Shown here: positions 36,430 to 46,914 of the stretch, piece by piece
Layout: each line of letters begins with the position of its first letter
How positions within the stretch are numbered: position 1 is the stretch's first letter
Origin: Panopea generosa
Lineage: Eukaryota > Mollusca > Bivalvia > Adapedonta > Hiatellidae
Length of the DNA stretch: 64,000 nt
Assembly (NCBI GenBank): GCA_029582155.1
Contig: CM055907.1
Coordinates: 33,353,983 to 33,417,982, forward strand
Reading direction: 5' to 3'
Program-made: the position numbers and the translations under genes
The notes under the pieces: model-generated
Told to the model about the DNA's origin: nothing
Database searches by the model: none
The model's input: the letters and a program-made list of their open reading frames with translations, nothing else

Positions 36430-39400
36430 TACATAATAACTATTCCCTGTAACTGAATGTGGCCCAGTATTATTATACATAATAACTATTCCCTGTAACT
36501 GAATGTGGCCCAGTATTATTATACATAATAACTATTACCTGTTACTTAATGTGGCCCTGTATTATTATATTTAATAACTATTCCCTGTTGCAGAATGTGG
36601 CCCTGTATTATTATATTTAATAACTATTCCCTATTGCTGAATGTGGCCCTGTATTATTATACATAATAACTATTCCCTGTTACTGAATGTGGCCAAGTAT
36701 TATTATACATAATAACTATTACCTGTTGCTGAATGTTGCCCTGTATTATTATATTTAATAACTATTCCCTGTAACTGAATGTGGCCCAGTATTATTATAC
36801 ATAATAACTATTCCCTGTAACTGAATGTGGCCCAGTATTATTATACATAATAACTATCACCTGTTACTTAATGTGGCCCTGTATTATTTTATTTAATAAC
36901 TATTCCCTGTTGCAGAATGTGGCCCTGTATTATTATATTTAATAACTATTCCCTATTGCTGAATGTGGCCCTGTATTATTATATTTAATAACTATTCCCT
37001 ATTGCTGAATGTGGCCCTGTATTATGATACATAATAACTATTCCCTGTTACTGAATGTGGCCCAGTATTATTATACATAATAACTATTACCTGTTGCTGA
37101 ATGTGGCCCTGTATTATTATATTTAATAACTATTCCCTGTTACTGAATGTGGCCCTGTATTATTATATTTAATAACTATTCCCTGTTTCTAAATGTGGCC
37201 CTGTATTATAATATTTAATAACTATTCCCTGTTGCTGAATGTGGCCATGTATTATTTTATTTAATAACTATTCCCTGTTACTGAATGTGGCCCTGTATTA
37301 CTATATTTAATTACTATTCCCTGTTACTGAATGTGGACTGTATTATTATATTTAATAACTATTCCCTGTTTCTAAATGTGGCCCTGTATTATTATATTTA
37401 ATAACTATGAAAGTGGCCCTGTATTATTATATTTAATAAATATTCCCTGTTACTGAATGTGGCCATGTATTATTATATTTAATAACTATTACCTGTTGCT
37501 GAATGTGGCCCTGTATTATAATACACAATAACTATTACCTGTTACTGATTGTGGCCCTGTATTATTATATTTAATAACTATTCCCTGTTGCTGAATTTGG
37601 CCCCTTATTATAACACACAATAACTATTACGTGTTACTGAATGTGGCCCTGTATTATTATATTTAATAACTATTCCCTGTTACTAAATGTGGCCTTGTAT
37701 TATTATATTTAATAACTATTCCCTGTTACTGAATGTGGCCCTGTATTATTATATTTAATAACTATTCCCTGTTACTGAATGTGGCCCTGTATCATTATAT
37801 TTAATAACTTATACCTGTTACTGAATGTGACCCTGTATTATTATATTTAATAACTATTCCCTGTTGCTGAATGTGGCCCTGTATTATTATATTTAATAAC
37901 TATTCCCTGTTGCTGAATGTGGCCCTGTATTATTATATTTCATAACTTTCCCTGTTGCTGGATATGGCCCTGTATTATTATATTTAATAAATATTCCCTG
38001 TTATTGGATGTGGCCCAGTATTATTATATTTTGTAACTATTCCTGTTACTGAATGTGGCCAAGTATTATTATACACAATAACTATTACTTGTTACTGAAT
38101 GTGGCCCTGTATTATTATATTTCATAACTATTCCTTTTTGCTGAATGTGGCCCTGTATTATTATATTTAATAACTATTCCCTTTTGCTGAATGTGGCCCT
38201 GTATCATTATATTTCATAACTATTCCCTGTTGCTTAATGTTGCCCTGTATTATTATATTTCATACCTATTCCCTGTTACTGAATGTGGCCCAGTATTATT
38301 ATACACAATAACACTTACTTGTTACTGAATGTGGCCCTGTATTATTATATTTCATAACTATTCCCTGTTGCTGAATGTGGCCCTGTATTATTTTATTTCA
38401 TAACTATTCCCTTTTGCTGAATGTGGCCCTGTATCATTATATTTCATAACTATTCCCTGTTGCTGAATGTTGCCCTGTATTATTATATTTCATAACAATT
38501 CCCTGTTACTGAATGTGGCCCAGTATTATTATACACAATAATTATTACTTGTTACTGAATGTGGCCCTGTTTTATTATATTTCATAACTATTCCCTGTAA
38601 CTGAATGTGGCCCAGTATTATTATACATAAAAACTATTACCTGTTACTGAATGTGGCCCTGTATTATTATATTTCATAACTATTCCCTGTTACTGAATGT
38701 GGCCCAGTATTATTATACATAATAACTATTACCTGTTACTGAATGTGGCCCTGTATTATTATATTTAATAACTATTCCCTGTTACTGAATGTGGCCCTGT
38801 ATTATTATATTTCATAACTATTCCCTGTTACTGAAAGTGGCCCAGTATTATTATACATTATAACTATTACCTGTTACTGAATATGGCACTGTACTATTAT
38901 ATTTCATAACTATTCCCTGTTACTGAATGTGGCCAAGTATTATTATACACAATAACTATTACCTGTTACTGAATGTGGCCCTGTATTATTATATTTTATA
39001 ACTATTCCCTGTTACTGAATGTGGCCCTGTATTATTATATTTAATTACTATTCCCTATTGCTGAATGTGGCCCTGTATCATTATATTTCATAACTATTCC
39101 CTGTTACTGAATGTGGCCCTGTATTATTATATTTAATAACTATTACCTGTTACTGAATGTGGCCCTGTATTATTATATTTTGTAACTATTCCCTGTTACT
39201 GAATGTGGCCAAGTATTATTATACACAATAACTATTACTTGTTACTGAATGTGGCCCTGTATTATTATATTTCATAACTATACCCTTTTGCTGAATGTGG
39301 CCCTGTATCATTATATTTCATAACTATTCCCTGTTGCTGAATGTTGCCCTGTATTATTATATTTCATAACTATTCCCTGTTACTGAATGTGGCCCAGTAT

Positions 39401-40885
39401 TATTATACACAATAACTATTACCTGTTACTGAATGTGGCCCTGTATTATTATATTTCATAACTATTCCCTTTTGCTGAATGTGGCCCTGTATTATTATAT
39501 TTTAATAACTTTTCCCTGTTGCTGAATGTTGCCCTGTATTATTATATTTCATAACTATTCCCTGTTGCTGAATGTGGCCCTGTATCATTATATTTCATAA
39601 CTATTCCCTGTTGCTGAATGTTGCCCTGTATTATTATATTTCATAACTATTCCCTGTTATTGAATGTGGCCCTGTATTATTATACATAATAACTATTACG
39701 TGTTGCTGAATGTGGCCCTGTATAATTATATTTAATAACTATTCCCTGTTGCTGAATGTGGCCATGTATTATTATATTTCACAACTATTCCCTGTTACTG
39801 ATTGTGGCCCTGTATTATTATATTTAATAACTATTCCCTGTTGATGAATGTGGCCCTGTATAATTATATTTAATAACTATTCCCTGTTTCTGAATGTGGC
39901 CCTGTATTATTATATTAATTACTATTCCCTGTCACTGAATGTGGCCCTGTATTATTATATTTAATAACTATTCCCTGTTGCTGAATGTGGCCCTGTATTA
40001 TTATATTTAATAACTATTCCCTGTTGCTGAATTTGGCCCTGTATTATTATATTTAATAACTATTCCCTGTTGCTGAATGTGGCCCTATATAATTGTATTT
40101 AATAACTATTCCCTGTTGCTGAATGTGGCCCTGTATTATTATATTTAATAACTATTCCCTGTTACTGAAAGTGGCCCTGTATTATTTTATTAATAACTAT
40201 TCCTTGTTGCTGAATGTGGCCCTGTATTATTATATTTAATAACTATTCCCTGTTGCTGAATGTGGCCCTGTATTATTATATTTAATAACTATTCCCTGTT
40301 GCTGAATGTGGCCCTGTATTATTATATTTAATAACTATTCCCTGTTGCTGAATGTGGCCCTGTATTATTATATTTAATAACTATTCCCTGTTGCTGAATG
40401 TGGCCCTGTATTATTATATTAATAACTATTCCCTGTTGCTGAATGTGGCCCTGTATTATTATATTTAATAACTATTTCCTGTTGCTGAATGTGGCCCTGT
40501 ATTATTATATTTAATAACTATTCCCTGTTGCTGAATGTGGCCCTGTATTATTATATTTAATAACTATTCCCTGTTGCTGAATGTGGCCCAGTATTATTAT
40601 ATTTCATAACTATTCCCTGTTGCTGAATGTGGTCCTGTACTATTATATTTAATAACTATTCCCTGTTGCTGAATGTGGTCCTGTATTATTATATTTCGTA
40701 ACTATTCCCTGTTACTGATTGTGGCTCTGTATTACTATATTTAATAACTATTCCCTGTTGCTGAATGTGGCCCTGTATTATTATATTAATAACTATTCTC
40801 TGTTGCTGAATGTGGCCCTGTATTATTATATTTAATAACTATTCCCTGTTGCTGAATGTGGCCCTGTATTATTATATTTAATAAC
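36430..40885. repeat. Minisatellite, 46-bp unit, about 97 copies
   Basis: The unit has 'ctgttgctgaatgtggccct', 'gtattattatatttaat' and 'aactattcc'. Two subtypes ('atatttaataac' and 'atacataataac'/'atacacaataac') alternate in parts of the left two thirds, giving a 92-bp higher-order pattern; the right end (about 39.9-40.6 kb) is nearly homogeneous. It fills most of the intron between the 41.2-kb and 35.9-kb exons and runs without a break into a dispersed element at 40,886. Confidence 0.95.
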
Positions 40886-41055
40886 CATGTGAAGTTTCAT
40901 TTTAATTGGCCTAGTGGTTTCAGAGAAAGAGCTGCTAACAGACAACAGACGACAGACGTCAGACGACAGATGTCAGACGACAGACGACGGACGACAGACA
41001 ACGCGCCATGGCATAAGCACTTCTGGCCTTTGGCCAGTAGAGCTAAAAAACAACA
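40860..41055 (+). mobile_element. 3' part of a dispersed bivalve-type element
   Basis: 'aagtttcattttaattggcc', 'gtggtttcagagaaagag', a run of degenerate 'cagacgacagacg' heptamers, then 'cttctggcctttggccag' and 'agctaaaa'. From memory this layout recurs widely in bivalve genomes as the end of a non-autonomous element. The last 46-bp unit grades directly into it ('taataaccatgtgaag'). Confidence 0.6.
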
Positions 41056-41172
41056 CGTAGTACTGGTTCTATCCAAGAATCAGACTCGAGAGCAGTTCTG
41101 CACTTTCTTCACAATCCAGCTAAATAAATGAATACAAAATAAACCAAACTTTACAAGAGTAATTTCGATTAC

Positions 41173-41320
41173 CTGGATCTTTATCAGAGCCACAGGGAAG
41201 TATATGTGGTGTTAAAATTTCTATATAAGCTGGTTCACCGAGCCCGGCATTGGAGATTGCATAGATCCGGATAATGTATACTTCTGAGTGGCGTAGACTA
41301 TATATTGTGTAGGTGGTCAC
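41173..41320 (-). CDS. ANOS1: Anosmin-like gene, exon: end of FN3-4
   Basis: Minus strand; acceptor GCTACCAG to 41,321, donor G/GTAATC at 41,173/41,172; enters in phase 0, leaves in phase 1; 49 complete codons. It encodes the last strands of an FN3 domain: YSLRHSEVYIIRIYAISNAG has the conserved Y..R+.A.+..G pattern, followed by GEPAYIEILTP and a linker with one Cys (LPCGSDKDP). It resembles the final FN3 domain of anosmin-1 (a GEGPA..KTFRTPELP-like segment), after which only a short tail follows. The preceding exon in transcription order is at 42.8 kb. Confidence 0.85.
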
Positions 41321-41378
41321 CTGGTAGCAAACAAATGGCAAACTTTAGTTTTTATAGCATGTAACAATGTATACATAG

Positions 41379-41620
41379 AACTGGTTAGCTCAGTTGGTAG
41401 AGCGTCTGACTATTAATCGAGGGGTTGGGAGTTCGAATCTCCGCCCGGTCACAGACTCTGTAATGATTGATATAGGACATTACTTCTCATTGTCATTTGT
41501 TTGTCACCGCTGATTCAAGTGGAAAAGTAATTTGTTACTTTTGAGATTGTGTGCTCAAGTACTAGTTACCCTTCATTGATCCCAGGATGTAGAGGTTAAC
41601 TGATCATCTGTTAGTTAATG
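41379..41620 (+). mobile_element. tRNA-derived SINE
   Basis: A tRNA-like head with box A TAGCTCAGTTGG (41,386-41,397) and box B 'agttcgaatct' (41,430-41,440), and an anticodon-loop-like 'ctattaa' that would read ATT. The anticodon stem has mismatches and the 3' part continues into an unrelated tail ('gtggaaaagtaatttgttac'), so this is a SINE and not a working tRNA. It lies in the intron between the 42.8- and 41.2-kb exons. Confidence 0.8.
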
Positions 41621-41689
41621 CAGAAAACAAGCGATGACCAGTGTAAATCATGTCAGTTCAGGCAAACAGGTGTTTAAATCATTATGTGA

Positions 41690-42110
41690 AGCAAATAGAA
41701 GACAAACTTTAAAGGATTTGACATGAAGATTTAATAAGCAGTATGGTAAAAATTTATCAGCTAGGACTGTTAGAAGAAGATTGTTTGATAAGGCTTTTAA
41801 GAGGAGGCAGGTTCATAAGGCTACCACTATCAATAGGAATAAGAAAGAATGAAGTTTTGTAGGGACAAGAACAAGTGGACAGCTGTAGGAAATTGGAAAC
41901 AAATCATTTCAGTGATGGGCAAAGATGTGCAAGGGTAAAAAAAGTTTGGAGAAAGGAGAAAGGAAAAAGAGAAATATTTACCACAGTGCTACAGTGTCAA
42001 TATTCAGATTTTCAGCAAAAATCAGTGGTAAGTTTTATGTTTTGGGGCTGTATTTGCTACAATGGAGTAGGAACATTGACTGTGGTTGATGGGAACATGA
42101 ACAGTTGATA
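41690..42110 (+). pseudogene. Tc1/mariner-type transposase relic
   Basis: The plus strand encodes, over shifted frames, LSARTVRRRLFDKAFKRR (helix-turn-helix-like N-terminal domain, about 41,755-41,810) and later NWKQIIFSDGQ and a segment with VSFMFWGCICYNGVGTLTVV (about 42,030-42,090). These match the W..V.FSDE and SVM.WG.I...G.G.L patterns of Tc1-like transposases. Stops and at least one frameshift break it, and the terminal inverted repeats are not clear. It is inactive. Confidence 0.75.
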
Positions 42111-42745
42111 TAAGCAAAAAATCAGTTAATCATCAAATTTCATAATGTAACAACTATAAATGCATTAACATCCATAACAAAGGTGTATATGTCTATATTG
42201 AAAATTGCTATTTGTTTGCATATTACTGATGGTAAAATACTTTACAACAGTGAGGTCTAAGATATGTGGAAATTGTTCAGGTCTCACTACACAGTTGAAT
42301 TTTGTTCTTTGTTCTATATAAGATAAGGTCTAGGATTTCCATGGTAAAAAAAGATTTCAACATAGAATTTTTTTTCATAGCAGGAATGTAAACCTACATA
42401 AAAATGCACAATAACTGGTAGGTTGACCAGGTTGTTTTTTTTAAAAGAGGGTGCAGTGACACTCTGAGATTTTTTGAAAAAAGAAGTCCTCAAATGCTCA
42501 TAAATACATCCGTATGTTGAAATCCTGTAAAAGTCACTTTTTAACACCAGTGATGTCTTATTGCAGTATATGCTATACCAACTTTTGCTCTACTCATCTG
42601 CAGCAAGAAATCACAACTACATGTACTATGAACAATTTTGAAAATATTTCAAAACCAAATTACATAGGCCTTGTTTTTAAGCGTAAGAATCATGTTAACG
42701 TGAGAAAAAATGGGTGTGACTGTGTAGTGAGACGTTAATTCTAAC
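42111..42745. other. Intron sequence, nothing further recognised
   Basis: AT-rich sequence between the transposase relic and the 42.8-kb exon. No exon or RNA gene is supported. Confidence 0.5.
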
Positions 42746-42858
42746 CTTTTCAAGGCTAATCTCAATGGGTGTTTGTTTATGCACAGTTCCATCTGTGCTT
42801 CCTTCCTCCTCTTCCTCCTTAAAATCCTCAGTCACATCATATTTGATCCTGTAAGCAA
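42746..42858 (-). CDS. ANOS1: Anosmin-like gene, exon: middle of FN3-4
   Basis: Minus strand; acceptor TTTTTGTTACAG to 42,859, donor AAAAG/GTTAGA at 42,746/42,745; phase 1 in, 0 out; 37 complete codons. With the G left by the 46.5-kb exon it gives V then AYRIKYDVTEDFKEEEEEGS, the C and C' strands of the FN3 fold (PIxAYxIxY pattern), then an acidic loop of about 20 residues and TPIEISLEK leading to the next exon. The acidic loop is longer than in a typical FN3 domain. Its first 16-20 bases are copied in the adjoining 41-bp array. Confidence 0.85.
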
Positions 42859-44640
42859 CTGTAACAAAAACAATATTCCATACTTGATCCTGTAGGCAAC
42901 TGTAACAAAAACAATATTCCATACTTGATCCTGTAGGCAACTGTAACAAAAACAATATTCAGTACTTTATCCTGTAGGCAACTGCAACAAAGACAATATT
43001 CCATACTTGATTCTGTAGGCAACTGTAGCAAACAAAATATTCCATATTTAATCCTGTAGGCAACTGTAACAAAAACAATATTCCATACTTGATTCTGTAG
43101 GCAACTGTAACAAAAACAATATTCCATACTTGATTCTGTAGGCAACTGTAACAAACAAAATATTCCATACTTAATCCTGTAGGCAACTGTAACAAAAACA
43201 ATATTCCATACTTAATCCTGTAGGCAACTGTAACAAAAACAATATTCCATACTTGATCCTGTAAGCAACTGTAACAAAAACAATATTCCATACTTTATCC
43301 TGTAGGCAACTGTAACAAAAACAATATTCCATACTTGATTATGTAGGCAACTGTAACAAAAACAATATTCCATACTTGATTCTGTAGGCAACTGTAACAA
43401 AAACAATATTCCATACTTAATCCTGTAGGCAACTGTAACAAAAACAATATTCCATACTTGATTCTGTAGGCAACTGTAACAAAAACAATATTCCATACTT
43501 GATTCTGTAGGCAACTGTAACAAAAACAATATTCCATACTTAATCCTGTAGGCAACTGTAACAAAAACAATATTCCATACTTGATTCTGTAGGCAACTGT
43601 AACAAAAACAATATTCCATACTTTATCCTGTAGGCAACTGTAGCAAACAAAATAGTTCATACTTGATCCTGTAGGCAACTGTAACAAAAACAATATTCCA
43701 TACTTTATCCTGTAGGCAACTGTAACAAAAACAATATTCCATACTTGATTCTGTAGGCAACTGTAACAAAAACAATATTCCATACTTTATCCTGTAGGCA
43801 ACTGTAGCAAACAAAATAGTCCATACTTGATCCTGTAGGCAACTGTAACAAAAACAATATTCCATACTTTATCCTGTAGGCAACTGTAACAAAAACAATA
43901 TTCCATACTTGATTCTGTAGGCAACTGTAACAAAAACAATATTCCATACTTTATCCTGTAGGCAACTGTAGCAAACAAAATAGTCCATACTTGATCCTGT
44001 AGGCAACTGTAACAAAAACAATATTCCATACTTTATCCTGTAGGCAACTGTAACAAAAACAATATTCCATACTTGATTCTGTAGGCAACTGTAACAAAAA
44101 CAATATTCCATACTTTATCCTGTAGGCAACTGTAGCAAACAAAATAGTCCATACTTGATTCTGTAGGCAACCGTAGCAAACAAAAAAGTCCATACTTGAT
44201 CCTGTAGGCAACCGTAGTAAACAAAAAAGTCCATACTTGATTCTGTAGGCAACTGTAACAAACAAAAAAGTCCATACTTGATCCTGTAGGCAACCGTAGC
44301 AAACAAAAAAGTCCATACTTGATTCTGTAGGCAACTGTTACAGACAAAATAGTCCATACTTGATCCGGCAGGCAACTGTTACAAACAAAATATTCCATAC
44401 TTAATTCTGTAGACAACTGTTACAAACAAAATATTCCATATTTGATCTTGCAGGCAACTGTAGCTAACAAAATAGTCCATACCTGATCCTGTAGGCAACT
44501 GTAACAAACAAATATTCCATACTTGATCCTGATGGCAACTGAAATAAACCTGGGCATAATAGGTGATATCAGACTGATTGACAGACCAATAGTCCCCCAC
44601 CCAAAGAGTACCAGATAAGGAAGTAACAAAATATTCCATA
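42855..44640. repeat. 41-bp minisatellite made of the 42.8-kb exon's splice acceptor
   Basis: On the minus strand each unit reads TATTGTTTTTGTTACAG, then TTGCCTACAGGATCAA, then GTATGGAA. The first part is the pyrimidine tract and AG of the real acceptor; the second is the first 16 bases of the real exon with one change. About 43 copies, most nearly identical to 44,150 and more varied beyond. Minus-strand open frames of 80-160 codons carry AYRIKYG, the exon's own start followed by read-through. Confidence 0.95.
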
Positions 44641-45117
44641 CTCAATCAAGTAGAAAACTGAAACAAACAAAAATATCTAGTACCTGATCATGTTGAAACT
44701 TGAAACAAACATGACTAGAAGTGATAGATGATGGAAGATTTTAACTTGCTGATTGCTGATGCAATCTATTTTAATGGATCAGTGTTTTTATGTTTTTAAA
44801 TGCAACCCTAGAAAGGATCGTTTCAAGGTTTCAACAAAAGAGGTCATCTATTGCCTCTACCAACAACAACTTACCATGTAACCTCCAACAGCACACACCT
44901 TGGGAAAACACGCAAGGGAGATATAAACAACAAGGAAATAACCATCAGTAGCAAGCCCCCTTAGACATCAGGAAATCAACTTTGACTAAAACCAATGAAT
45001 CAACAAACTGACTTAGACAACATAATCAACATGGACAACATAATCAACATGGACAACATAATCAACATGGACATGTTAATTGTGTTATCCAGTCAATGGT
45101 GCACTGACTGACTTAAC
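44641..45117. other. Short spacer between two arrays
   Basis: Contains an 18-bp tandem repeat 'atggacaacataatcaac' (about three copies at 45,015-45,075). Nothing else is recognised. Confidence 0.5.
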
Positions 45118-46502
45118 CTCTCGATTTCTTTGTAAGTTTCTGATGGAAGATTATAATAGACACTGATTGGGGGACACAAACTGACATATAGGCTGATCTG
45201 ATGGGATGTCCTTGTAAGTTCCTGATGGCAGCTTATAATAGACACTGATTGGGGGACACAAACTGACATATAGGCTGATCTGACGGGATGTCCTTGTAAG
45301 TTCCTGATGGCAGCTTATAATAGACACTGATTGGGGGACACAAACTGACCTATAGGCTGATCTGACTGGATGTCCTCTTAAGTTCCTGATGGCAGCTTAT
45401 AATAGACACTGATTGGGGGACACAAACTGACCTATAGGCTGATCTGACTGGATGTCTTTGTAAGTTTCTAATAGCAGCTTATAACAGACACTGACTGGGG
45501 GACATTAACTGACCTATAGGCTGATCTGACTGGACATAATTGTAAGTTCCTGAAGGTAGCTTATAAAAGACACTGATTGGGGGACACAAACTAACCTATA
45601 AGCTGATCTGACTTTGGATGTCCTTGTAAGTTCCTGATTGCAGCTTATAATAGACACTGATTGGGGGACACAAACTGACCTATAGGCTGATCTGACTGGA
45701 TGTCCTCTTAGGTTCCTGATGGCAGCTTATAATAGACACTGATTGGGGGACACAAACTGACCTATAAGCTGATCTGACTGGATGTCTTTGTAAGTTTCTG
45801 ATGGCAGCTTATAACAGACACTGACTTGGGGACATTAACTGACCTATAGGCTGATCTGACTGGACATAATTGTAAGTTCCTGAAGGTAGCTTATAAAAGC
45901 CACTGATTGGGGGACACAAACTAACCTATAAGCTGATCTGACTTTTGATGTCCTTGTAAGTTCCTGATGGCAGCTTATAATAGAAACTGATTGGGGGACA
46001 CAAACTGACCTATAGGCTGATCTGACTGGATGTCCTCTTAAGTTCCTGATGGCAGCTTATAATAGACACTGATTGGGGGACACAAACTGACCTATAAGCT
46101 GATCTGACTGGATGTCTTTGTAAGTTCCTGAAGGCAGCTTATAACAGACACTGACTGGAGGACATTAACTGACCTATAGGCTGATCTGACTGGATGTAGT
46201 TGTAAGTTCCTGAAGGTAGCTTATAACAGACACTGATTGGGGGACACAAACTAACCTATCAGCTGATCTGACATTGGATGTCCGTGTAAGTTCCTTATTG
46301 CAGCTTATAATAGACACTGACTTGGGGACATAAACTGATCTATAGGCTGATCTGACTGGATGTCCGTTAAGTTCCTGAAGGTAGCTTATAATAGACACTG
46401 ACTGGGGGACACACTTACCTATAGGCTGATCTGACTTTGGATGTCTGTGTAAGTTCCTTATTGCAACTTATAATAGACACTGATTGGGGGATACACACTT
46501 AC
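45118..46502. repeat. 83-bp minisatellite carrying the 46.5-kb exon's end and donor
   Basis: About 17 copies of a unit with 'ctgacctataggctgatctg', 'gatgtccttgtaagttcctg', 'gcagcttataatagacac' and 'tgattgggggacacaaa'. On the minus strand the segment around 'CAGATCAGCCTATAG' followed by GTCAGT, GTTAGT or GTAAGT copies the last 20-25 bases of the exon and its donor. The two copies nearest the exon keep the 'ctgactttggatg' form and the GTAAGT donor of the exon itself. Confidence 0.93.
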
Positions 46503-46613
46503 CTATAGGCTGATCTGACTTTGGATGCTTCCAGGAAATATGGAGGTTTATGCTACAGTTGTTTGGGATGAATTGTGGGTCAACATTCCTCGGACTCTTT
46601 GGTACTTGTGGAA
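46503..46613 (-). CDS. ANOS1: Anosmin-like gene, exon: start of FN3-4
   Basis: Minus strand; acceptor AGTTTCAG to 46,614, donor ATAG/GTAAGT at 46,503/46,502; phase 1 in and out; 36 complete codons. It encodes PQVPKSPRNVDPQFIPNN and then CSINLHISWKHPKSDQPI: the proline-rich A strand and the B strand with the FN3 core tryptophan (residue 27 of the exon). The D/YQP(I/M) end before the exon junction matches the corresponding domain of anosmin-1. The next exon (42.8 kb) supplies the Y.I.Y strand. Confidence 0.85.
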
Positions 46614-46914
46614 CTGAAACAACAATAGTGTTATCACATGCAGGGATGAATTACTTCTAGAGAAAATTGACACATTTTAACATATAATATGATTAGTAAG
46701 GAGAGACCACACTTACAACTAATGTCAGCAATACAGTCTTCATCAGAAATGTTTACTGTTACACATTTTTAGGTTGAAACCCATAACAGAACTTTGGTAA
46801 TATTCTTAAGTTGGCTTCTTTAAAAAGAATCAAAAGGAGAGGCCACTAAATGGCCAATTAAATTTGAGGTCAGTAAACTCGCATGTTTATTATTTATTTA
46901 TTATTGTGGGTAAA
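46614..46914. other. Intron segment without recognised features
   Basis: Non-repetitive sequence between the 46.5-kb exon and the 75-bp array; nothing is recognised. Confidence 0.5.

Noticed and set aside
41379..41452. Functional tRNA gene (anticodon ATT)
   Set aside because: Mismatches in the anticodon stem and a continuing SINE tail; the promoter boxes are kept but the fold is poor.
42837..44416. Minus-strand frames with YCFCYSCLQ repeats
   Set aside because: Translation of the 41-bp intron array in three rotating frames; only the AYRIKY copy at 42,858 belongs to a real exon.
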